A DNA stretch of 64,000 nucleotides from positions 112,111 through 176,110 of the forward strand of contig NZ_PPXQ01000013.1 of assembly GCF_004798585.1 (NCBI RefSeq), written 5' to 3'. Source of the stretch: Massilia sp. Mn16-1_5 (GTDB taxonomy: Bacteria; Pseudomonadota; Gammaproteobacteria; Burkholderiales; Burkholderiaceae_D). How positions within the stretch are numbered: position 1 is the stretch's first letter; every line of letters starts with the position of its first letter. The translations under genes and the position numbers were made by a program. The notes under the pieces were generated by a model, which was given only the letters and a program-made list of their open reading frames with translations, was not told where the DNA came from and did not search any database. This document shows, one piece after another, positions 26,002 through 34,294 of this stretch.

Positions 26002-26967
26002 ATGGACACCACATTACAGCCCACCCCATTCCCCGCCGCCCATTTCATCAAGGAGATCGGCCGCGGCGTGAAAGGCGCGCGCAGCATGTCGCGCGTCGAT
26101 GCCGCTGCCCTCTACGGCGCCATGCTGGAAGGCCGCGTCTCCGATCTCGAACTGGGCGCCATCCTGCTTGCCATGCGCATCAAGGGCGAGTCGGTCGACG
26201 AGCTGGCCGGCTTCATGGACGCGGCCGAAGCGGCGTTCGCTCCGCTGCCTGCGCCGCCGGGCGAGTATGCGCCCGTGCTGATCCCGAGCTATAACGGCGC
26301 GCGCAAGCTGGCCAACCTGACTCCTTTACTGGCGCTGCTGCTCGCGCGCGAAGGCGTGCCGACCCTGGTGCACGGCGTGCGCAATGATCCGGGACGCGTC
26401 ACCACGGCCGAGATCATGGCGGAGCTGGGCCTGGCCGAAGCATCCACCAGCGCCGCCGTCCACGACGCCTTCGCCGCCGGGCGCCCGGCCTTCATGCCGA
26501 TCGAGACACTGGCGCCGAGCCTCGCACACATGCTGTCGCTGCGCCGCATCCTCGGCGTGCGCAACTCCACGCACACGATCGTCAAGATCCTGCAGCCTTT
26601 CGAGGGCGCTGCGCTGCGCCTGGTCTCCTACACCCATCCCGAATACCTGCAGACGCTGGGCGAATACTTCCTGACGGCCGCACCGCATGCGCGCGGCGAC
26701 GCCTTCCTGATGCGCGGCACCGAAGGCGAGACGGTCGCCAACCCACACCGCGCCCAGCAGATCGACTGGTTCCACGGCGGGGAGCGCAGCCTGCTGGTGG
26801 AGCGCGATGCGCCGGCCGACATCCTGGCCGAGGTGCCGGAGGCGCGCGATGCGGCGGCCACCGCTGCCTGGATTACCCGCGCGCTGCGCGGCGAGGTGCC
26901 GGTGCCGCCGTCGATCAGCGCGCAGGTGGCGGCCTGCATGCACACCGCACGGGCATTGCGTACCTGA
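26002..26967 (+). CDS. ybiB: YbiB-like nucleic-acid-binding protein (anthranilate phosphoribosyltransferase fold)
   Basis: A 321-residue TrpD2-family protein. It has the helical N-domain (MSRVDAAALYGAMLEGRVSDLELG, AMRIKGES) and the Rossmann-like C-domain of glycosyltransferase family 3, but the phosphoribosyl-pyrophosphate loop of true TrpD is altered (IPSYNGARKLANLTPL). In E. coli, YbiB binds nucleic acids and is not a biosynthetic enzyme. ATG 26002 directly follows an in-frame GTG. The roughly 200 bp downstream are AT-rich compared with the rest of the window. Confidence 0.85.
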   Translation: MDTTLQPTPFPAAHFIKEIGRGVKGARSMSRVDAAALYGAMLEGRVSDLELGAILLAMRIKGESVDELAGFMDAAEAAFAPLPAPPGEYAPVLIPSYNGARKLANLTPLLALLLAREGVPTLVHGVRNDPGRVTTAEIMAELGLAEASTSAAVHDAFAAGRPAFMPIETLAPSLAHMLSLRRILGVRNSTHTIVKILQPFEGAALRLVSYTHPEYLQTLGEYFLTAAPHARGDAFLMRGTEGETVANPHRAQQIDWFHGGERSLLVERDAPADILAEVPEARDAAATAAWITRALRGEVPVPPSISAQVAACMHTARALRT

Positions 26968-27171
26968 GCCAGCCACCCTATGCACTTCCGATATTCCCAA
27001 TAGGAACTACACGTTAGATGATCTAGGGCAAAATCAAGCAGGGAATTATCTTTCACTATGGAAAAACGATACTGCAAAGCAAGTCGGTTGCCAGCCAAAC
27101 GACATTTACGCGTTCGGTCTCGTTATTGATCCGGCTCCAGGCCGGTCCTCTCAATGTGAAGGATGCCCAGA

Positions 27172-27690
27172 ATGAACAAGTATTTCCGCTCCGCTTCGAG
27201 CGTTATTAGCTGCGCCATATTGGTCTTTGCAATTGCCGGTCCCGGCAGCGCCATCGCAGCAGAGGACACCGCCCAAGCAACCGGCACCGTCATCGCGCCG
27301 ATCCAGATCACGAAAACCGCCGACCTGGTCTTCGGCAGCTTCGCTCCCGGCGCAGCCGGCGGTACGGTGACCATTTCCACGGGCGGTGCCCGCGGCAAGA
27401 GCGGCGATGTGGTGCTGGCGGGTACCACGGCTGCCGCAGCCAAGTTCAACGTGACCGGTGAGGGCGGCATGACGTATTCGATCACCCTCACACCGACCTC
27501 GCTCCTCAGGAGTGGCGGAACGGAAACGATGGCGTTCACCGCGGAAAGCGACATTACCAGCGGTTTGCTTGCAGGCACTGGCGGCGCCGGAACCCAGAGT
27601 TTCTTCGTGGGCGGCGTGTTGACCGTCGCGGCAGGCCAGGTGCCCGGTAATTACGTCGGCTCGGTCAAAGCGACGGTCGCGTACAACTAG
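27172..27690 (+). CDS. DUF4402 secreted protein, probable fimbrial subunit 1
   Basis: A 172-residue exported protein. The signal peptide (MNKYFRSASSVISCAILVFA...SAIAAE) precedes a DUF4402 beta-rich domain: ATGTVIAPIQITKTADLVFGSF, GTVTISTGGAR, FNVTGEGGMTYSITL and a C-terminal YVGSVKATVAYN strand. That terminal strand fits a donor-strand or pilin-like fold. I chose the second ATG (27172) because AAGGA at 27158-27162 is nine bases from it, while ATG 27163 would have no spacing. First gene of a four-gene chaperone-usher-like operon. Confidence 0.85.
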   Translation: MNKYFRSASSVISCAILVFAIAGPGSAIAAEDTAQATGTVIAPIQITKTADLVFGSFAPGAAGGTVTISTGGARGKSGDVVLAGTTAAAAKFNVTGEGGMTYSITLTPTSLLRSGGTETMAFTAESDITSGLLAGTGGAGTQSFFVGGVLTVAAGQVPGNYVGSVKATVAYN

Positions 27691-27723
27691 GGAATCGGGT
27701 AGCGGGGCAACCCGCTCCTGGTC

Positions 27724-28257
27724 ATGCCGGTACGCAGCAAGCGCTTCATCCTGCTCGCGAGCACCGCCGTCCAGGCGCTGCTCGCGTTCGCGCTCGTACT
27801 CTTTCCCTACGCTGCGTTCGCGCAGCAGGTCGCACTGAGCAATACCCGCAGCCTCGACTTCGGACGCTTCGTCGCCGCCAGCGGCGGCACGATCATGCTG
27901 AGTCCCTCGGGCTTGCGTTCGCGTACCGGCGGCGTCATCCTGCTCAATTCCCCGCACGCAAGCCAGGCCACGTTCAGCGCCAGCCAAACCACGCTCGACG
28001 CCGGCCGCGGCCGCTTGAGCGCCGCCGCTACCGCCACCTCGACATCGGCCATCGTCTCCTTGCCGGCCAACGGCGCCACCCGTCTCAGCAGCGGTACCAA
28101 CAGCATGGCGGTCGACGATTTCGTCACGTCCGATGCACTGCTGTCGGTCGGGAGCGGTGGCGCCACGCTGGCAGTGGGCGCGACGCTGGTCGTGGCGCCC
28201 AATCAGCCACCCGGACATTATTCCGGAACCTTTTCCGTGATCGTTAACCACCAGTGA
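27724..28257 (+). CDS. DUF4402-like secreted protein, probable fimbrial subunit 2
   Basis: A 177-residue exported paralogue of the preceding gene. It has a signal peptide (RFILLASTAVQALLAFALVLFPYAAFAQQ) and the same pattern: LSNTRSLDFGRFVAASGGTI, a Gly/Ser/Thr-rich beta region, and a terminal HYSGTFSVIVNHQ strand. The family match is weaker than for subunit 1, and the domain is more divergent. The ribosome binding site is poor, so translation may be coupled to the upstream gene 33 bp away. Confidence 0.75.
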   Translation: MPVRSKRFILLASTAVQALLAFALVLFPYAAFAQQVALSNTRSLDFGRFVAASGGTIMLSPSGLRSRTGGVILLNSPHASQATFSASQTTLDAGRGRLSAAATATSTSAIVSLPANGATRLSSGTNSMAVDDFVTSDALLSVGSGGATLAVGATLVVAPNQPPGHYSGTFSVIVNHQ

Positions 28258-28293
28258 TCCTGTGCCAGCGCCGCACAGCGAAAGGACATCGCC

Positions 28294-29157
28294 ATGCCTT
28301 ACCCTGCTTTTACAAGCATTCCCGCCATACGATGCGCTGCACGTCTTGTGCTTGCCTACCTGCTGCTGGCGCCGTTCCTGCCCGCCCGCGCCGAGCTGAT
28401 GCTGCACCCGACCCGCATTGTGTTCGACAAGAACACGCGCGCCGCCCAGATCGAGCTGATCAATAACGGCAACAAGCCGGCCAGCTATCGCATTTCGCTG
28501 GTGAACCGCCGCATGACCGAAGCCGGCCAGTTCGAGACGGCCGAGCGTGCGCAGGACGGCGAACGATTCGCCGACGCGATGCTGCATTATGCGCCGCGTC
28601 AGGTGACCTTGCAGCCGGGCACCGCCCAGACCGTTCGCGTGATGCTGCGCAAGCCGGCGGACCTGGCCGAGGGCGAGTACCGGTCGCACCTGCAGTTCGA
28701 CAAGCTGCCCGACATCGAGGGCGAGGCCAGCATCGAGAACCAGGATGCGGGTAACAACACGCAGATCGGCGTGGTGATGAATGCGCTGGTCGGCGCCTCG
28801 GTTCCCGTCATCGTGCGCCACGGCGCCGCCGGCGCGAGCGTGAAGCTCGCAGGGCTAGCCTTGGGCAAGGACGACGCCAGGCGTGTGCAGCTCACGCTGC
28901 AGTTCGAACGCGAAGGCGGCAACTCGGTATATGGCGACGTCAGCGTCACGTTCACGCCAAAGAACGGCAAGCCGCAGAGCCTGGCGCAGGTGAATGGCAT
29001 TGCCGTGTACACGCCGAACCGCATCCGCAGGACGACGCTCCCGCTCCAGGTGCCGATTGGCCTGGCGCTGGCCGGCGGCACGCTTGACGTCAGCTACCGC
29101 GACCGGCCCGAGGCCGGCGGCAAGCTGCTGGCGCAGGCCAGCCTGGACCTGCCATGA
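28294..29157 (+). CDS. Fimbrial periplasmic chaperone (PapD-like)
   Basis: A 287-residue chaperone. A signal peptide ends in PFLPARAE. The N-terminal immunoglobulin-like domain begins LMLHPTRIVFDKNTRAAQIELIN and includes YAPRQVTLQPGTAQTVRVML, the G1-strand pattern that lends a strand to pilins. A second domain follows (about 170-280). At 287 residues it is longer than classical PapD (about 220 mature), as in the alternate chaperone-usher types. AAAGGAC precedes ATG 28294. The stop overlaps an out-of-frame ATG of the next gene region. Confidence 0.86.
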   Translation: MPYPAFTSIPAIRCAARLVLAYLLLAPFLPARAELMLHPTRIVFDKNTRAAQIELINNGNKPASYRISLVNRRMTEAGQFETAERAQDGERFADAMLHYAPRQVTLQPGTAQTVRVMLRKPADLAEGEYRSHLQFDKLPDIEGEASIENQDAGNNTQIGVVMNALVGASVPVIVRHGAAGASVKLAGLALGKDDARRVQLTLQFEREGGNSVYGDVSVTFTPKNGKPQSLAQVNGIAVYTPNRIRRTTLPLQVPIGLALAGGTLDVSYRDRPEAGGKLLAQASLDLP

Positions 29158-29224
29158 ACCCGTCCGGCCGGGCGTTCGGCCGATCGGCACTGTTCGCGGT
29201 GCCCGCTTCCTAGGCGGCGATCCG

Positions 29225-31882
29225 GTGGGCCGGACGCAGTCGCAACGCGCGGGCGCACGTCGCGCGGGCTGGGTACTCGTGGCGCTGGCCGTGGCCGCCG
29301 CGCTACCGGCATGCCAGCCCGTCGTAGCGGCGGCGCCGGTCCAGGCGAAGGAGGAAAGCCCGGGCAGCGAGGTCCTGCTCGAAGTGCGCCTCGGTAGCCA
29401 GGTGCTGTCCGACGCGGTCACCGCCTACGAACTCGGGCATGACGTCTACCTGCCGCTGGGCGAGATGGCGCGGCTGCTGACGCTGGCCATCCGCGCGACG
29501 CCCGGTGCAGGACGCGCCAGCGGCTACATCCTCTCGGAGGAGCGCAATTTCAGTCTCGACGTCGCGGGGCGTGCGGTCCACATCGGTGGCCGGCGCGAGG
29601 AACTCGACCCGTCAACGGTCAAGCTGGAGGAGGACGACATCTACGTGGCCAGCCGCCTGCTGGCGCGCTGGCTGCCGGTCGACCTTGATCTCGACATGCC
29701 GAGCCTGGCGCTGAAGGTGCGCCCGCGCGAGCAATTGCCCTTGCAGGCACGCCTGCAACGGCGCGAGCGCGGCAAGCTGCCTGGCAGGCCCGGCGGCTAT
29801 GTCGACCCCGGTTATCCCCGGCTGGCCACCCCTTACCGCCTGGCCGACGTTCCCTTCGTCGACCAGACGCTGGGCTTCGGGCTCGATCGGCGCGGAGGAG
29901 GGCGCAGCACGGCGGCATTCTGGACCGCCTATCTCACCACCGATTTGCTGGGCATGGAAGCGGCCTTGTACGCCAGCCGCAGCCTGCATGCGTCCCCGTC
30001 CGCGCCACGCCTGACGCTCGGGCGCCACGATCCGGACGGCGGCCTGCTGGGACCGCTGGGGGCGCGCAGCGTGCTGGTCGGCAGTGTGCCGGTACCGGGC
30101 GTGGCCAACATCTCGGTCAGCAGCGCGACCGGCAACGGCATCGCACTCAGCAACCGTCCGCTCGACCAGCCGACCAGTTTCGACCGCCACACGCTGCAAG
30201 GCGACCTGCCGCCGGGCTGGGATGTCGAGCTGTACTACAACGAGGCGCTGGTCGGCGTCCAGCAATCGGGGCCAGGCGGCAAGTACAGCTTCGAGGACCA
30301 GCCGCTGGCGTATGGCCCGAACGAGTTCCGTCTGGTGTTCCACGGGCCGCTCGGGCAGCTGCGCATCGAGCGCCAGTCCTTCCTGCTGGAACAGTCGGCG
30401 CTGCCGCGCGGCGCGCTGTTCTACGACCTGGCTGCGCATCGCGACCAGTACGCGCGCGAGCGCGCCCTGGCCCAGTTCGAATGGGGCGTAGGCAAGCACC
30501 TGAACGCTACCGCCGGCTGGCAGCGCCTGCCCTTGTTCGATGCCACCCGCAGCTATGCCAACCTCGGCCTGCGCAGCTACTGGAACCGGGTCATCCTGAC
30601 CGCCGACGCGGTGAAAGCCGACGACGGCGGCCGCCTGGCCCAACTCGGGTTGAAGACCCGGCTCGGCAACGTGGCGCTCTCGGCCAGCCGCGCCCGTCTC
30701 GACGGCTTCAGCAGCGAATTCTTCACGCCCAGCCGCGATCCGGTGCGCAGCCGCGACGAGCTGCGCGCCGAAGGCGTGCTGGCGCTCGGGACCGCCAGCT
30801 TCTTGCCGCTGTCGCTGCAGCTCAGGCGCGACGTGTTCGTTTCAGGCCTGGAGAGCCGCGAAGTCCAGGGGCGCCTGTCGGTCTACCGCAACGGCACTGC
30901 GCTCAGCAATACGCTGCGCTGGCAGTCGCTGGGCGGTACCGAACAGGCCGACGGTGCGCTGCAGGTCAGCCGCAGGGTGGCAGGCGTCGGCATCACCAGC
31001 CAGCTGCAATACACGCTGGCGCCCGCGGCCCGGCTCCAAAGTGCGGCGGTCTCGGCCGATCGCTACCTGCGTAACGGTTACCTGCTGAACTTGGGCCTGA
31101 CGCGCCTGTTCCCGCAGCGCGAGCTGCGCGCGGCGGCGTCGCTCAACAAGAGCCTGGGCAGCTTCGGCCTGGGCGTGAGCGGCTTTTACTCGAACCGCCG
31201 CGAGTATGGCGTCGGCGTGCGCCTGTTCCTGGCCATGGGGCTGGAGCCGCGCAGGGGGCGCCTGTTGCGCGAGGCGCAGCCGATGGCGAACATGGGCGCG
31301 GGATCGATCGGTGTCTTCCTCGACAAGAACCTGAACGGCGCGCAGGACGCAGGCGAGGAGGGCATTGCCGGCGTCGGCTTCACCATCAACGGCGCCAACT
31401 ACGGCGTGCACACGGATGCGGACGGCGTGGCCTGGCTGCCGCGCCTGCCTGCCAGCCGATATGTCGACATCGGGCTCGACCCGGACACGCTGGAGGACCC
31501 GCAGTGGCAAGCGCAGGTGAAGGGCGTGCGCATCGTGCCGCGGCCGGGCAAGGTCAGCCAGGTCGATTTTGCGGTCAGCGTGACGGGCGAGGTGGACGGC
31601 ACGACCTGGCTGCTCGGCAAGGGCGTGCGCCGTCCGGTCGGCGACCTGCGGCTCGAACTGGTCGATGCCGCGCACAAGGTGGTGGCCACGATGAGCAGCG
31701 CGGCCGACGGCTATTACGTTATGACCGGCATCTTTCCTGGGGAATACGTACTGCGCGTCGCACCTGAGCAGCTCGGCCGCCTCGGCTTGCGGGAGGCCCG
31801 CACGCACACGATCACGATCGGGCCCGAGGGTACCGTGCTCAACGGCCGCGATGTCGAGGTGCGCCCCCTCGACGGCGGATGA
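29225..31882 (+). CDS. Fimbrial outer-membrane usher with C-terminal SdrD-B/carboxypeptidase-regulatory-like domain
   Basis: An 885-residue outer-membrane secretion pore. The signal region reads RAGWVLVALAVAAALPACQ. It is followed by an N-terminal periplasmic domain (about 45-170), usher blocks including GNGIALSNRPLDQPTSFDRHTLQGDLPPGWDVELYYN (split by the plug) and GPNEFRLVFHGPLGQLR, and a beta-barrel. A terminal domain holds GVFLDKNLNGAQDAGEEG and DGYYVMTGIFPGEY, like collagen-binding B/regulatory repeats. GTG 29225 is the best in-frame start: the ATG overlapping the chaperone stop (29154) is in another frame and stops after 19 codons. It should export the DUF4402 subunits. Confidence 0.85.
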   Translation: MGRTQSQRAGARRAGWVLVALAVAAALPACQPVVAAAPVQAKEESPGSEVLLEVRLGSQVLSDAVTAYELGHDVYLPLGEMARLLTLAIRATPGAGRASGYILSEERNFSLDVAGRAVHIGGRREELDPSTVKLEEDDIYVASRLLARWLPVDLDLDMPSLALKVRPREQLPLQARLQRRERGKLPGRPGGYVDPGYPRLATPYRLADVPFVDQTLGFGLDRRGGGRSTAAFWTAYLTTDLLGMEAALYASRSLHASPSAPRLTLGRHDPDGGLLGPLGARSVLVGSVPVPGVANISVSSATGNGIALSNRPLDQPTSFDRHTLQGDLPPGWDVELYYNEALVGVQQSGPGGKYSFEDQPLAYGPNEFRLVFHGPLGQLRIERQSFLLEQSALPRGALFYDLAAHRDQYARERALAQFEWGVGKHLNATAGWQRLPLFDATRSYANLGLRSYWNRVILTADAVKADDGGRLAQLGLKTRLGNVALSASRARLDGFSSEFFTPSRDPVRSRDELRAEGVLALGTASFLPLSLQLRRDVFVSGLESREVQGRLSVYRNGTALSNTLRWQSLGGTEQADGALQVSRRVAGVGITSQLQYTLAPAARLQSAAVSADRYLRNGYLLNLGLTRLFPQRELRAAASLNKSLGSFGLGVSGFYSNRREYGVGVRLFLAMGLEPRRGRLLREAQPMANMGAGSIGVFLDKNLNGAQDAGEEGIAGVGFTINGANYGVHTDADGVAWLPRLPASRYVDIGLDPDTLEDPQWQAQVKGVRIVPRPGKVSQVDFAVSVTGEVDGTTWLLGKGVRRPVGDLRLELVDAAHKVVATMSSAADGYYVMTGIFPGEYVLRVAPEQLGRLGLREARTHTITIGPEGTVLNGRDVEVRPLDGG

Positions 31883-31978
31883 AGCCTGTGGTTTGCCTGC
31901 GGCCAATTTGGCCGTGGGCGGCCGCAGCCTCGGCGCGAACGTTTACAATGGCGGGTTTGAATCTGGCGGCAGCAGCTC

Positions 31979-33187
31979 ATGGCAAAACAATTCGATGTAG
32001 CGATTATCGGCGCGGGCGCGGCCGGAATGATGTGCGCGGCAATCGCCGGCGCACGCGGCAAGCGCGTCGTCCTCATCGACCACGCCGAGAAGCTGGCCGA
32101 GAAGATCCGCATCTCGGGCGGCGGACGCTGCAACTTCACCAACCTCAACGCCGCACCAAGCAACTTCCTGTCCGAGAATCCGCATTTTTGTAAAAGCGCG
32201 CTGTCGCGCTACACGGCTCAGGATTTCCTGGCGCTCGTGAAAAAGCACCGCATCGGCTACCACGAGAAGCACCGCGGCCAGCTGTTCTGTAACGACTCAA
32301 GCGAGCAGATCATCGCCATGCTGAAGGCCGAATGCAGCGCCGCCGGCGTCAACTGGCGCATGCCCTGCAAGGTGCATGGCGTCACCAAAGAGGAGGGCGG
32401 CTACGTGGTTGCCACCGACCATGGCGATATCGGCGCCGAGAGCGTGGTGATCGCCACCGGCGGCCTGTCGATCCCGAAGATCGGCGCCACCGACCTCGGT
32501 TACCGCATCGCCACCCAGTTCGGCCTGCCGCTGGTGGAGCCGCGTCCGGGCCTGGTGCCGCTGACCTTCGACGGCCCGAGCTGGGACGCGTTCGCGCCGC
32601 TGGCCGGCATCGCGCTCGAAGTCGAGGTCTCGACTGGCTCCGGCAAGGGCAAGAATGCCAAGCGCGGCCTGTTCCGCGAAGACCTGTTGTTCACCCACCG
32701 CGGCCTGTCGGGCCCGGCCATCCTGCAGATTTCCAGCTACTGGGAGCCGGGTACGCCGATCGTCGTGAACCTGCTGCCGGAAATGGATGTCGCCGAAGAG
32801 CTGATCGGTTCGAAGACGACCGTGAAAAAGCAGCTGGGCAACGTGCTGGCCCAATGGCTGCCGGCACGCCTGGCCGAGGGTTTGTTGTTGGCCAACGGCT
32901 TCGCACCGGATGCGCGCCTGGCCGACATGGCCGACGCCAAACTGCGCAAGCTCGGCGACGCCATCAACCGCTGGGCCATCGTCCCGACCGGTTCCGAGGG
33001 CTACCGCAAGGCCGAGGTGACCCTGGGCGGCGTCGACACCCGTGCCTTGTCGCAGCAGACCATGATGGCCAAGGATGTGCCCGGCCTGTACTTCATCGGC
33101 GAAACGGTGGACGTCACCGGCTGGCTGGGCGGCTACAACTTCCAGTGGGCATGGGCGTCGGGCTACGTCGCGGGCCAGAGTGTGTGA
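31979..33187 (+). CDS. NAD(P)/FAD-dependent oxidoreductase, HI0933/BaiN family
   Basis: A 402-residue flavoprotein. The N-terminal dinucleotide fold is IIGAGAAGMMCAAIAGARGK, followed by the family motif ISGGGRCNFTNLN, then VVIATGGLSIPKIGATDLG, the LFTHRGLSGPAILQISSYW block, and the C-terminal GETVDVTGWLGGYNFQWAW that closes the FAD site. All blocks of the family are present. BaiN in Clostridium reduces bile-acid intermediates, but most bacterial members have unknown substrates. A large inverted repeat directly after its stop probably terminates it. Confidence 0.88.
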   Translation: MAKQFDVAIIGAGAAGMMCAAIAGARGKRVVLIDHAEKLAEKIRISGGGRCNFTNLNAAPSNFLSENPHFCKSALSRYTAQDFLALVKKHRIGYHEKHRGQLFCNDSSEQIIAMLKAECSAAGVNWRMPCKVHGVTKEEGGYVVATDHGDIGAESVVIATGGLSIPKIGATDLGYRIATQFGLPLVEPRPGLVPLTFDGPSWDAFAPLAGIALEVEVSTGSGKGKNAKRGLFREDLLFTHRGLSGPAILQISSYWEPGTPIVVNLLPEMDVAEELIGSKTTVKKQLGNVLAQWLPARLAEGLLLANGFAPDARLADMADAKLRKLGDAINRWAIVPTGSEGYRKAEVTLGGVDTRALSQQTMMAKDVPGLYFIGETVDVTGWLGGYNFQWAWASGYVAGQSV

Positions 33188-33191
33188 GATC

Positions 33192-33284
33192 GCCTAACAA
33201 CACCTTCATGGCTGCGTTGCATCGTCTCGCCGTACTAACGTACTGTCTTCGACGATGCGCCTTGCCCTGAAGGCGTTGTTAGAC
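33192..33284. repeat. Large imperfect inverted repeat, MITE-like or terminator hairpin
   Basis: CTAACAACACCTTCA (33194-33208) pairs with TGAAGGCGTTGTTAG (33268-33282) with one mismatch. Inside it, GCATCGTC (33219-33226) pairs with GACGATGC (33251-33258). The whole 93-bp unit begins a few bases after the preceding stop codon and is unrelated in sequence to the GTAGGG elements. I see no terminal target duplication. Confidence 0.75.
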
Positions 33285-33325
33285 GCTCTAGGCCTGTATC
33301 AAATACATCACATCCACGTAATCTC

Positions 33326-33354
33326 TTCCACTGTCCGCCAAAACCTGCTAGACT
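33326..33354 (+). promoter_or_regulatory. Promoter of rpsU
   Basis: TTCCAC (33326-33331), a 17-bp spacer and TAGACT (33349-33354), with TG one base before the -10 (extended -10). The predicted start is about 30 bases before the rpsU ATG. Confidence 0.55.
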
Positions 33355-33389
33355 TTCGTTCTTTCTAAATCCAACGGTTTCATTTTTAC

Positions 33390-33602
33390 ATGACCACTAT
33401 CCGCCTTAAAGAAAACGAGCCGTTCGAAGTCGCCATGCGTCGCTTCAAGCGCACCATCGAAAAAACCGGCCTGCTGACCGAACTGCGCGCACGCGAGTTC
33501 TACGAGAAGCCAACTGCAGAGCGCAAGCGCAAGCTGGCCGCTGCCGTGAAGCGCCACTACAAGCGCATCCGCAGCCAGCAACTGCCTAAGAAACTGTACT
33601 AA
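33390..33602 (+). CDS. rpsU: 30S ribosomal protein S21
   Basis: A 70-residue basic protein, [20 protein letters not shown] onward, with the family core [20 protein letters not shown] and a lysine/arginine-rich tail [17 protein letters not shown]. It helps 16S rRNA pairing with mRNA during initiation. It is the first gene of the rpsU-yqeY-dnaG-rpoD cluster, with its own promoter and a terminator behind it that could set its higher expression. Confidence 0.98.
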   Translation: MTTIRLKENEPFEVAMRRFKRTIEKTGLLTELRAREFYEKPTAERKRKLAAAVKRHYKRIRSQQLPKKLY

Positions 33603-33670
33603 GACTGCCCGGCCGCTTGATCCGGTGACGTAGCGGTACGCTCGTCCCGGCAGCTGCGAGAAGTCCTGCG

Positions 33671-33710
33671 AACCCGCCCTGGTTGTCACCCCGGCGGGTT
33701 TTGTTGTTTT
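33671..33710 (+). terminator. Attenuating terminator after rpsU
   Basis: AACCCGCC (33671-33678) pairs with GGCGGGTT (33693-33700), followed by TTGTTGTTTT. It lies between rpsU and yqeY, the position where the E. coli macromolecular-synthesis operon also has a partial terminator. Confidence 0.75.
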
Positions 33711-33732
33711 CCCCCATAGCCTCGGAGAAACC

Positions 33733-34182
33733 ATGAGCTTGAAAGAACAAATCACCAACGACATGAAAGCGGCGATGCGCGCCAAGGAAGCCGGCAAGCT
33801 GGCGACCATCCGCCTGATCCTCGCCGAGATCAAGCGCAAGGAAGTTGACGAGCAGATCGAACTGAACGACCAGCAAACCGTCGCCATCGTCGAAAAGATG
33901 ATCAAGCAGCGCAAGGACTCGATCACCCAGTTCGAAGCGGGCAACCGCCAGGACCTGGCCGACATCGAAAAGGCCGAGCTCGAGGTGCTGGTCGCCTACA
34001 TGCCGGCCGGCCTGTCGGATGAGGAAATCGCCGCCGAAGTCGCTGCCGCCGTGACCGCATCCGGTGCCGCCGGTCCGCAGGACATGGGTAAAGTCATGGC
34101 CATCGTCAAGCCGAAACTGGCTGGCCGCGCCGACATGACCGTCGTCTCGACCCTGGTCAAGAAAGCCCTGACCGGCGCCTGA
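33733..34182 (+). CDS. yqeY: GatB/YqeY domain protein
   Basis: A 149-residue soluble protein: MSLKEQITNDMKAAMRAKEAG, then LILAEIKRKEVDEQIELND, then LVAYMPAGLSDEEIAAEV and DMGKVMAIVKPKLAGRADM. It is the stand-alone homologue of the tRNA-binding tail domain of GatB amidotransferase. Its exact role is unknown. It sits between rpsU and dnaG, as in many betaproteobacteria and firmicutes. Confidence 0.93.
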   Translation: MSLKEQITNDMKAAMRAKEAGKLATIRLILAEIKRKEVDEQIELNDQQTVAIVEKMIKQRKDSITQFEAGNRQDLADIEKAELEVLVAYMPAGLSDEEIAAEVAAAVTASGAAGPQDMGKVMAIVKPKLAGRADMTVVSTLVKKALTGA

Positions 34183-34294
34183 AGCAACACAAACATCAGC
34201 ACAATAGGGCCGGACGGCCCCGGGCTTGTTGCAAATCAATTTGCAGCGAGCCCTGCGGTATAGTCTGACCTTAGACAAACACTGTGTAAGCCAC

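Noticed and set aside
34231..34264. Promoter of dnaG with a palindromic -35 region
   Set aside because: GCAAATCAATTTGC and a TATAGT are present, but no -35/-10 pair has acceptable spacing; mentioned only in the dnaG entry.
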